Assembly (NCBI GenBank): GCA_013398015.1 | Contig: VZRR01010929.1 | Span: 19,471 to 83,470 of the forward strand | Length of the DNA: 64,000 bases | Source: Oreocharis arfaki | Lineage: Eukaryota; Chordata; Aves; Passeriformes; Paramythiidae | Direction: 5' to 3' | Shown: positions 23,792 through 35,700 of the stretch, in pieces | Layout of the letters: each line of letters opens with the position of its first letter | Numbering within the stretch: position 1 is the first letter of the stretch | Program-made: the position numbers and the translations under genes | Notes under the pieces: model-generated | The model's database searches: none | The model's input: only the letters and a program-made list of their open reading frames with translations | Told to the model about the DNA's origin: nothing

Positions 23792-26700
23792 GTAAGTATT
23801 GCTTTGTTTACTCAGGCTCTTGCTATGGCATTTGCACCTTCTATCCCCTGTGAACCTGAGGTATTTTGCATAGTTTGGTACTTTGCAAAGGCTATTAATC
23901 AGGACACATTTGGGTTTCTGTACTGGCCTTTGAAAGAAGAACACAAGGTGACTTCTTTAACCCAGTATAACCACGTTGGTCTTAATGGAGACTTCAGAGT
24001 GGAACATTTTAAAGAACTTTATAAACTGTACTTCTGTATCAGGGGAGGATAGCAGACGTCCTTCCTGTTTCATAATTGGGGGGTGGTTCCCGTGAGTTAC
24101 TGGGAGCAATGTGATGTGTTCCTTTTGGGAAAGATGTGAGCAGTACTGAATTTAAACTCTTAATTTCAGCTGTTGACACCTTCTGTATTACTTTCACAAC
24201 TGCTAAATTCTTAGACTCACTTGGAAAATGCTGTGGGGGTGTGATATTTAGAGGCAGTTTGAGATACTTGGCTGGTTTTAGAACAGATTTCCTCTCAGCA
24301 CTGTGTTTAACAGTGAGCAAACTATTAGCCAGTTTTTGGGCTGTCAAGCTGACTCTTCAAATCCCAAGACTCTCAAAAAAAAAGGAAAAAAGTAGAAAAA
24401 AATTGATTGCTGAGGTTGGTGTTAGTTTCTTTTGGTTTTTCTCATTTGTATTCTGTCAGCGTACACCATATCAAGATCCTTAATTGCTTGGTTAGCCCTG
24501 AACACAGACAGACAAGTGCATGCCTCAATGACAGTCTTGATTTTGGATGCTTGAGAAGCTGTATTTTGCTTTATTATTGGAAGATATATTCCAGAGATGA
24601 AACCCGGCCATGCTGTACAGCTAGTAATTTCCAACTGTGTTTATAAATTAACCTTTAGCACTGCCTGACTTCATTGGCAGCTGTAATTCTCTGTTGTGCA
24701 GGGTTGGATCAGATGAAGGGCACAATGTGTTTCTGTTTAAGTCTTTTTGGAAAAGAGAAAACTCCAGTAATTAAAATGTATCTGCCTGACATTTAAATGT
24801 GCCAGCAAAAATTACCTGAATGAAGAAGAAATTGAGAATTCTGGAAATCAAAGTTGAATCTCTCTTCTGCTGGATTAAGTGGTGGCATCTCTGCTTCAAG
24901 GCAAATGTTGGACAGATGTGGATTGTGGAAGCCATTCACAAATAGGAACTGTGAGCAATGTCTTATTTTCCCAGGCAGAAATTGAAGGGAGGTGATAAAA
25001 ACTAGACCACAGAGAGGTTGTCTCATGTCCAAATGTTTTCTTTGCTTCTCTCTGCAGTACGATTGCTGATCATCCCCTGGAAAATACTGCCTGGTGCTAA
25101 AATCAGGAGTTTTAAGCTGCAAGTTGAACCTTCTTTCTGTTTGTGGGAAGGTTCATTTGGAGAGCATCTCATTTCGAGAGTCTCCAAAGTGTGAGATTAC
25201 AAATGCAGAGATGTATTCTCATCTTGTGTCCTCATTCTTGTACTTCCAGCTCTGCCTGGGAGAGACCTACAGCCCTCTTGGCAGGCACAGGTTCCCTGTT
25301 CATTCACTTTTATTTATTAAACCTCATGTTTACAATTTACTCCATCTGTAACACCCTAGTTTCCCATCACCTCCATTTTTAACTTTTCACAGCTCCAAAA
25401 CCGTAAGAGGTGTGGAAGGTGATGCAGTTCTGCTGATTCTGATTTTGGTTCTCTCTCTGTGCTTCCACCCTTCTGCAGCGGATATAAAGCTGCCTTCTTT
25501 GTGTAGAGCATGTGATTATGTTTTCCCAGTGTTTTGTGTACAATTCAAATGTCGAAGTAAAAGTTTCACCGAATTTTAACCTTTTGATATTAGTTTGTCA
25601 CAAAGGCAGAGTTTTTAAAATGAATTTTTAAAACTTAATCTGTAAGTTAATGAAAAATGTTTAAATGCTGCTTAAGTTCCTAGAAAAACAGATGAGCTAA
25701 TAGAGCAATCAGGCAACACTTCAGCTATTAATTTGCTGAGGTTTCACGACCCTACCCTGTATTTTCACTTTATGGTGCCTCAGGAGGACATCTGGGATGT
25801 GTGTATATATCTGCAGGGTGTGACTTGCCCGAGACTGATTCTTGCACAATGACCCTGTGCATTGAGGCTCCTTCATGAGCTCATTACTGGCTCCTGGAAG
25901 AACAGTCGTCCTTACAGAGGCGTTTTCCAGTCTAAGCTCTAATGTATGCTTAGCAAGAGAAAACCTCCTGTAAAGTGTGAGATATATCTCCGTCCAAAAA
26001 GTTGTCTGGTCTCAGCCTTCACGGAAGGATCAAGCTGCTTTGTCTCTTGCCCTTTTTGCTAGGTTTTAATAAGGTTTGCAGCATGAAATATGCTCATATT
26101 GAGGATTTAATTTGTTTAGATCGCTTGCGTCAGGCAGACACACCATGGCACATAAAGGTGTGGTGGGCTAAAAGTGTTGCTAAATATGCAGGAGGTAGCA
26201 AGTTAAAGCTTTCATTGTTTTATCCTTTCAGTTATGAAATATTCTTCATTTGTTATATTTGCTTTTAATGAGTCAGCTCATGACCTTGCAGAGAGATTTC
26301 TGACAGCCTGAATTTGTTCAGTATGAGAAAATTATTGCAGAAATGAAGGGACAAAGTTGTTGTCAAGGAGACTTCTTATTGATCATTGCCGTGTAGAAGG
26401 ATGATAATACGTATTGGCTATAAATGATGTTTCATTGTTTTCTGAAGCAAAATGTTTGTTATTTTCCATGGAAAGCTCTTAAACTCCCTTTCTACAAATG
26501 CTTTCTCTATAGCTCTTGTGGAACTACAAGCTGAACCTGACTACAGATCCAAAGTTTGAGTCCGTGGCCAGAGAAGTCTGCAAGTCCACTATTGCTGAGG
26601 TAAGCCAGGAGGAAGGCACGGATGCTCTTGTGGCACTGAGGCTTTTCCATTTCTATGTGATAGTGAATTAATGTGCGAATAGCGATTTGGGGAAGCTCTG

Positions 26701-29700
26701 ATCTCATATACCAAATTTCTAGCTGTAGTTAGTTCAATCTCCTTGCTGAAGAAACCAGGTACCTTAGTAGTACCAGATAAAGAGATGGGAGAAAGAAATG
26801 CTGAGCTGACAACCCACCAGCTCCTACCAGACCTTTTGTCAGAAATCTGTTGTGAATTGGATTTGTCCCCTCTTTATCATGTGTTTGACATTTATAAGAG
26901 TGTTGTAGCAGGGGTTCTGCTGAATTTAACATGAGGCTGGTTTTGGACAGTGTCTTGCTAGCAGAAGGGATAAGCACACAGACATCAAATTAAAATCAAC
27001 TTGAGGGTTTTTTTTCAAGTTTCAAAGGGTAGTTACTCCAAGGAGACTATGTTAGGAACTTCCTCTTTTTAGGCTGCACTAGGAGCTAGCGCTCTGTATC
27101 TCAGGCATCTACACCCCTTGGTCCAGCTTCAAAGATGACTTGATCAATCATTTCTTTTCTTTGTGCTGATGCTCAAGCTCTTGAGGCTGTGTGCTCACGC
27201 GGGAGCGAGCCGAGCTGAGGTCTCTTCCTCTGTTTGTGGTGGTTTTCAGCTAGACTTCAGGGAAGCAGTGGAAGCAAGGGTCTCTGCAGCTGTACAGGCT
27301 TCAGGTGACTTAATTCAGTCACTAAGCCATGCGCTCAAACACATTATTTGTATATCCACCAATATAATGTGACCTAGCCATAAACTTGCCTTTTAAAAAA
27401 ACATTGTCTGCTCTAGGGTAAATTGTTTAGTGTAAGGAGAGATCAAAAAAATACTTATTAAAAGAAGGCTAGAGGATGAAACAGTGGAAGGAAGACAGCT
27501 TGCATCAAAAGACTGTGTTATAGTTGGAGTTTGGTAACTCCCAAAAGCAAACACTGCCAAATCTGTTGAATCTCACTTTTTTTGCGATCATAGAAAAGAT
27601 CATGTTTTTCTGGTTTATGTCATATGGCTGCAGAATTTTTGCAACCAAGGCATTCTTGGAAAATGCTCTTTTAATCGTCTGTTTAATTACCATTTTTATA
27701 CAGTGGCAGTCTGGCATTGCTGTAAACTATGCCCTCTAAATCTGGGATATGATGTTTAAAAGCAGTGGGAAGTGTATACATAATTTTAAAATTATGCCAT
27801 TTGGTGAGTGGTTTTTAGTTACAGAAAAAGGTTAGCTAAGGAACAATAATCTCATACTTGATCTTCTGTTGTTTAATACTGAGGCAGATGTGTAAACCAT
27901 TCCACTAATATTTTTTTAGAAGTACTTCTACAAAACTCTTTAAAACAGATATGTGAGGAGTATATGCCCACTATATATAATATTAACCTATTCATATTCC
28001 CACTATTAACCTATTCTTTAAATTCCCACTAACAGGTATAGGTGATTTTTTGCTGGGTGAATGAGCTCTGTTTAAAGTATTGCTTTGCACTAAGAACGAA
28101 GTAGAACTAGAAGAGCAATTCCTAGAAAAAGTCATTTGGGAAAGGGTGACTGACCCAGCTGGGTATGGGTATGTTCTGAAAAATGCACCTTTAATTTTAT
28201 CAGCTAAATAAAGTTTTAAATTTCAATTTCTTTTCTTCTCAGCTGTTGTGGTTTTAATAAGTTCTGGCAAGAGCTTTAACCTAGAATTATAGTTGGCTAC
28301 CAGATAACAGTGATTGCTTCAGAAGTGGCCTGGCAATAACATGATCGTGTGGTCTTTTCTGCAGTTCAGTGGCTCAGGCCGTGGAGCTCTGGGGCTATTT
28401 CCAAAGCCAGGCTCTTCCAAAAACAGCATGTTGCTGTTGTGTGCTGGTTTGGCTCACTGTACTTGAGCTGAAGTAGGGCCAAACCAAAGATGCAGCTTTC
28501 TCAGAGAGCACTTGCTCGACTCTGTCCTGTTCAGCCTGCAACAATCCTGTGTGTTTTCACTTTAAAACATATTTTACACCTTATCTATAACAATTACATT
28601 GACCTTAGTAACTGTTTTTCTACTAGCTATTTAGATTAAATATAAAATGTTTCACCAGCCTACATCTGCCTTCAAATAATGGTGTTTAAAATGTTGAGTG
28701 TTTTATTTGTTACGCAGAAAGTAATGGCCTCATAAGCTGAGGCAGAGATCTGTTTTATTCATCTAGTCTGACCTGTGTGAGTCTGTCACAGGGTGCCCTG
28801 AGTTATTCTTGTTTGAATTAGAATATATCTTCCTAGAGACAGCTCTCCATTTTTTTAAATTTCCCGTATAAATATTCCAGCTTGGTATTTGAGAACCGAT
28901 AAAATGGTTTCCTGCCTGTTCCCTTAGTGCTGCCCTTGCTTGTTATCTGAAACTGCCAGAATTATTGATTGCCATAGATCTTCCTTGAGATTGATGAGCC
29001 CTTCAGTATTTTTACAGGGACAAATCTTTGATGTAATCAAGTCAGCCCATGTATCTGTTCCGTGCAAACCTGTCAGCTCTGAACTTTAGTGTCTGTCTGC
29101 CAGGAGTTCTTTCTGCAGCGTTATGGCTGCGATTTTCAACACGCTCCTGAGCAGGGGCCACCAGAACTGGGCAAGTATTTCGACATGGACTTGCCTGGGT
29201 TAAAGAGTTGTCTAGTCTTGGTGCTCCTTGGAGGCATTGTACTGCTCTTATTGAAAGATTCTTTCACGGACCCTCCTTAACTGATAAGTAACCGTGTTTT
29301 TCCCCTTCCTTTGGAAAGACACTGTCAAAACTGCCTGCATCTTTCACTTCCAGAGGTGGTGGGTTTGGCCTGTCTGCTTCCCTGAGCAGTGCAGGCTGTG
29401 ATTTATATTGGGGACCTGTCTGTTCTTTTACGCTGCTTTTCCAATCCCCGCACAGCTTTCAGCTTTGGTTAGCTGTGATTTTTACTTTTTATAGACCACT
29501 GAGTAAAATGCTTTTAGTACCAACAATCAGCTCATGCAAGAGCCCCATAGAAAAGAATTTGATGAGGATTTTCCTTTATAGTATTTTCCATCTCCCAGCA
29601 AGTTATAAACAGTTCCATAAATAGTGTTGACTTTTGAATCAGTCTCACTTCTGGCCAAAATCTTATATTGTACAAGGTCAGGTGGCTAATGGATCTAAGT

Positions 29701-32700
29701 ATGATTTAGAGATGTTGTAATATGCTCTGTTTTCTAAATAAAGGTTTGTCAAACTAGCATTTTTCCTACAAGTCTGCTTGATTGCAGGGGTTCAGTGTAA
29801 TTATAAAAGATGATTATTGAGCAATAGAGTTTATAATCCTCAAGGTCGCTGTGTTTGCTTTTTTTGGATGCTGGCACACATGAGATTTCTCATTTCTGAA
29901 ATATTTTCAATTATTCTGACTTACTGAAAATCAAACTAAAGCCTAGAGGGTTTCTTTACTAGCAGATTTTGAAGCTACAGATGCAAGTTTCTTTGAGGAT
30001 TTTCTTATAAGGTTAAATTGAGTAGTTGAAGCCACTGTAATTTTCTTTTTTTTTTTTTTCCAACAGATAAAGGAGTGTGCAGATGAACCAGTTGGTAAAG
30101 GGTTCTTGGTGTCATGTTTGGTGGATCACAGAGGCAACATCACTGAGTACCAGTGCCATCAGTACATCACTAAAATGACAGCCATTATCTTCAGCGATTA
30201 TCGCTTGATCTGTGGCTTCATGGATGACTGCAAAGCTGACATCAATCTCCTGAAATGTGGCAGCATTCGACCTGGAGAAAAGGTATCCAGAGAACATGCA
30301 GATTGTCAATAGACTCGTAAAAGTCATTCACTTCAGGAAACTGATGTGGAGGCTCTGCAATAGTGTTGCTGTCTTACTTGAGACTGAGAAAATACATGGT
30401 GTATCTCATCTGTCTGAAAAGGGTGTCTGCAGTTCCTTTTTAATAAATATGCATTCGTTCCTCTGTGAGGAACTGCTGTGCAGAGGCTTTCATTTGTCTT
30501 TCCACACCCCACTGCAGGTGATCTGGCAGGTAGTTGTCTCTTCGATGAGGCCCTCTTGAGCTTGTCGCAGTACAGTGAATCCAAACAGTAGATTTAAGCA
30601 GACCTATTGCTTGGCTTATTTCACAGTCTGGTTGGGTCTGGCAGGAGGGTTATCAAGGTGATGATGCCTGTGCTATAACCCTTTTTGCTTTCTCAGGCTA
30701 TAGTTGATAGACTGGATCAACAGCTTTTATCTGTTTGCTTCTCCTTTCGTCTACCCCCACAAAATCAGTTGAAGGGCGCAGGGTATGTGGTGTCACGTTT
30801 TAGTAGTTCAGACTTGCCAATACTGTCCTGGTTTTACTGAAGCAGCGTTCTTTTGCTGTGTGAGACTTAAGCAGAAGTTGGTGCAAAGAACAGTTTATAG
30901 TGGCTAGATGTGGGATTATTTTCAAGGGAGTGTCTTTTCCTGTCTACTTCAGCATAGCTAATGCAGGTAGCAATTATGTAGTGCTGCAGGAATGAGTGAC
31001 TTTTTTATGATAAGTTTTTGTGTTTAGGGTTAAGGTTAAAATTAGCCTATCAACTTTTTACAGTGCTTTTTAAATTATAGCTTTTATGGTTATAACAATT
31101 AATCTCATAAATGAGCTATTAATGAAGGGGTTTGCAGTAAGATACACATTTTTTGATTAAAAAAAGAAGCTTTCCTAGTTGTTTGAGATATTCACAGCTA
31201 TAAGCAGCCAGTGTGTTAAATTTAAGTTCTTGTGTTCCAGAAGACTTAGCTGAGCCACAGAAAGCACAAAAATAAGGACTCATTTCTGGAAACAAGAACA
31301 AAAGCAGCCATAGAAGTGGGAGGAACTTGGATGCATTATAGGTTGAGACTGGTAACAGCTGAGTAACTTGCTTTCTCCATAAAGTAAAGGCTCTCTTGTA
31401 ACACTGGGCTAAAAGACCTCTGGAAATGAGAATGAGAAATTGCATTTAACAATCAGTATAGAATCAGAAGTGTAATGTGCGTCCTGTGTGTCAGGGCTGC
31501 ATATTAACTGTGGCTTGACCAAATTTAAATAAATTCAAATGTTTGTGGTAGCACTAGGGGATTTTGTAAGCATGAACTAAATCTCATATGGTAAGAGCAA
31601 AGCCAGTGTGGGCAGGCCTGTGTGTGTAACTCTGCACAACCCACCACGTTGTTTGGTTCAGGAGGGTGATAAGGGAGGATGGCTGGGGTGGCTGAGGTCA
31701 CACGGCACCAGAGAGAGGGAAACTTTGGCTCACCAAGTTTCTGTGAGCTAGCAAAGTGGTCACTAACCAAACTTCTATACGTTTTACTAGGGCTTATGCA
31801 TATTCCTCACTTTCTTGGTACCCAACCCAGAATATTGTGCCTTGGTTTGTGAAACCGTTGCAGCCTGTCATATATCTTTTGTTAGGCTGTCATCCTTGGC
31901 ACTTGGAGCAATTGAAGTACTCTATACTGCTATGGAAACAGCTATAAATGGCTATGCAAGCGTTTCTTTTGTTGGTGTTCTGTTCTATCCCTTTGCTGCT
32001 TCAGAGAAATCTAATTTGCTCCCATCAGATGCTGGTTAAGGTTTTATTTCCATGCTGTAGCTCCTGAGAGTTACCTGTAGAGAAACAGTCGTTACCCCTT
32101 TGTGTGACTGAAGGTAACTGTGAATTTAATAAATAGGACCTGAACACCTGAGGAGGAAGATGGGGGAAGAGATTCTCTCTTTCTTTTTTTATGGAAATAA
32201 GCACAGCTAGACCATGAACTCCATCCACATCAGGCAGCTAGTAGATTGCAGTATGATAGCTTCATAAGAGTAACTGGGATAAACTGGCATTTTTGAATGT
32301 GAAGGGCACTTAAATTGATAATCTGGAATTATGCTGCCCCTTGAAGCTTTTCTGCTAGCTAACCATGTTCGTTTTCTATACTTCCTTTTGTTGCAGCTTG
32401 CTCAATACTTCCTAATTGAATTCTGTTCTTGCTGAGTTTGTTGCTTCTGATGTGGTGGTTTCTGTGCTTTCTTTTCACACATTTCTAGTTGGGTTTCTGC
32501 TCTGTAAGAGCAGTAAAGATCAGCTTAGAAGTCTTGATCTGACCCTAGACTTCATTTTGCTGTATGTAGCAGAAAGGCTGCAGATGTGTCATTTGAAAGC
32601 GTTAAGTTTTCTAACATGCCTGTGTTGTGGAGATGTTGGGATTGTGGAGGGGTTGTCTTTATCTTTTTCCAGCTAGTGGAGAAACATTTAATGGTAGCTT

Positions 32701-35700
32701 CAGTCACCTCTCCGGTTGGCTGTTGTGTTTCATAATGAATTTGGTCTCCTGGTATTTAAAAGTTGTTTTATCTTCATGATATAGGGATCTTATTTGAAAT
32801 TGAAATGGGTAATTGCAGTGGAGCTTTTCTTCTTCAGCTGCTGATTGAAATTAGCTGCTTTTCCAATCCTGGTTGTGTCCAGGACTGTAGCAAACTAATG
32901 GGTAGTGTGTAGTTGCCAGGGGTGCTATTTAGCCATGATGTCCAAGCTGTAGTTGATTATTTGCCTTAATGAAGGCTACATAAGTGTCAGTTTTACATCT
33001 CTTGTAGTACTTTATCAGGTAACAGTAGTTTTCCTAAAGGAAGATGCCTTAAGAGACCGTTGTTTTCTTGGTTTGGTTTTGTTTTTTACCTCTAAATGCT
33101 TCAAATACAGTTGCTCTCTTTCCTTAGTTTCACAAAAGTACTGGACGTAGAAGAAACTGAGTCTAAATAGGAAGAGATGATGACATTCATCTCAGTCTTT
33201 GTTTACTTAGTGTAGTAGTATAGCAGTGTACATGCAGTATTATGCATTGTACTGTCATCTGAAGTATTGGGAATTAGCTAATGCAAGAGACGTCCCAGCA
33301 TCCCTGGTGTGTGGGTTAGCCAGGTGGAAGGCTGAACTGGAGCTCCCAGTTGATCTTCTGGGTTGTTTTCCATAGCCTGGCTGCTCTGGCTCCAGCAGGC
33401 TGACACAACTGTCCAGTGCAGGATGCTGTTATGATGAGACAGGTTATATTTTGCCCTCCTGCCTGCTACTTCTTTTTACTCTTCATTCTCTTTTGATCAC
33501 TTTTCTAGCTTCTCTCTGCAAGGCTGCAGCTGGAACAGGTGTGTACTTGAGGCATGTCAGGTTTCAGACAGAATAAAATCCTTTCTGGGAAACTTCTGAA
33601 AAATGACAAAAATACCTCCAATGATTGCGAAGCCTAGACTATACTGGGGGGAAAGTAAAATTTCTAATAGAAAATGAATAGTAAACCCAGTGTTTTTAAA
33701 ATTCAGTTTTGGCCTAAAGCTGCATGCCTGGAGTTTGAGTTTTAGTCATAGGAATTAAAATCTCCCAGAGTATTGTGCTGAAGGGGATTTGCTTGGACAC
33801 ATTTGGAATTAAGTTCTGTTCCTCTGTGGCTCAAAGTGCTGTGGGACAGTACTGGAAAGCTGCTTATATCCTTTGTGGATCTAGGATATCCTTTCATAAA
33901 GTGATGAAGAGTTTCAAGACTCTCCAGACTATATAATTATATAGTTTACAGATATTTGCAAGTTTCAGTTAAAATCCTCCATTTAAAGCTTGATAGTGGT
34001 GGTGAACCACATGTGGTTTTTAGATTTACTCTCTTGTATTTTAGTGTATTGCTCCAGAGAAATGAAGCCTAGACTTTGTCAACAGGCAGCAGTTTTGCAC
34101 AAGTCCTGACTTTTGGAGTGAACTTAGAGGTTTTCAACTGCAATGGAGATTTTCTGACAATAGGTGCTGGATAGAGGAAAATATTTTTTGGGATTCATTC
34201 CACAGCAAAGCTGCAGCAGGTGTTTCACCCTTGTACACACCAGGCAGCTGGTGCTGGAGCAGGACTGGGAGAGCTCATGCTGTGGGATGATGACCCTTGA
34301 CTTTGGTGTCTCTGGAGCTGAGCTGACCGTGCAGGACCGTTGGCACATGGAATGCAGGTGGGAACAGGCATCTGTTGTGGTGTAGAGCTGGGTAGTGATG
34401 CAGGTACCACCTATGTGTGTCAAAATTGTGCTGCCATCCTTGGGATGAGCCTTGATTGCCAGCTGCTTTAGAACAGGATGGTTGAGTGCAGCTGTACACA
34501 CATTTGTTTTCCCTTCCAGTCTGCAGTAAGAGACTGTACGATATTAAATACAGTAGGTGTTACCCTATAATTAAAGCTTTAAGTGATATTTCTCTAAACC
34601 ATGTTTATAGAGTCCCATGCTCTGTTTGGCAGTAGTGTGGGTGCCATCGTGCACTTTTGAGGAAATGAGGAGTCAGACTCTCCTTAAAATTGCTTAACTA
34701 GTCAGCACTAGCCCTCTAGGGACCTGATATGCCTGAAAATGAGCCTGAGATTAGACCAGTGAATCTTCCAAACAGTATCATGTGGGCACAGGAACCTTAA
34801 GGGCACCACAAGGAGGTGTGTAAATGCTTGATGGCTGGAGGAAAGGGCATGTTTCAGGAGCCAGATGGGTTCGTTTGTGTGTGTTTCTATTCAGTCTGAC
34901 ATGTTTTAAAATTGCTCTAACACAGGGCAGTGAAGTAGCCAGCACTTCAGGATGATCTGCCCAAATGTGAAAACTCTATTAGCAAAGTAATGCAATAAAT
35001 GAGCCATTTCATGTTGTATCCCTGAAGTGTAACAGCAAACGTTCAGCATCCAGCATATGGAAACCTGCTTTCCAGATTTCCTATTAAAAATAGGTTTACT
35101 TACATACATAATATGATTCTGATTAGGAATCTAAACTCACATTGCAATAAACCAGGAAACTTCTGATTTTCTTAGCAGGAAAAGCTTGCCTTGTGCCCTC
35201 CTTGCTAGCTTGCAAGGGAAAGCTGCAGGTGAGTGAAAAGTAACCTTGGTCTGCCTTGCCTCCCAGCTGCAACTTCACTTAGGCAGGAGCAAAAATGTGC
35301 TAGAGGGGCTTAGAATGGTTGTTTTCAATCATTCGCACTTGACATCTTCTCAGCTGGAGTTACTAACTGTGACTGACCAGGAGGGTTTGCAGAACAGTGT
35401 TTGTATTTGACGTGGTTATGGGTAAATGGCAATTTTAAGTGATGTGGCAAATGTACTTCTGAGTAGTGTTCCTCAGAATCCAGATTTGAGGTTCAGTCCT
35501 AAAGGGACCTACTCAGCATGTGGAATTGGCCAGTTCTCACTCAAAAGGAGCAAACCAAAATAAGGAATTTTGGGAGGTGTGGGTTTTGGGGTTTCTGCTT
35601 TCTTTTTTGGTAGGGGAAAACTGCTTTTAGCGTTTTTGAACTGATGATATTTCTGGGATGTGTTTACAAGCTAACAAGTAATTAACCAATTCTGCCTGTG

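Larger units (their letters stand above)
26600..30066 (+). other. GLG1: GLG1 intron, 3467 nt
   Basis: Contains an imperfect tandem repeat at 27979-28031 and a possible alternative terminal exon at 29104-29280 (separate entries). It ends in a very long polypyrimidine tract, an almost pure T-run at 30041-30059, directly before the next exon's CAACAG acceptor. The remainder is AT-rich with no recognisable gene. Confidence 0.85.

Noticed and set aside
31024..31037. Telomere-like TTAGGGTTAAGGTTA
   Set aside because: Just over one perfect unit with decayed neighbours; too short to be an interstitial telomere array.
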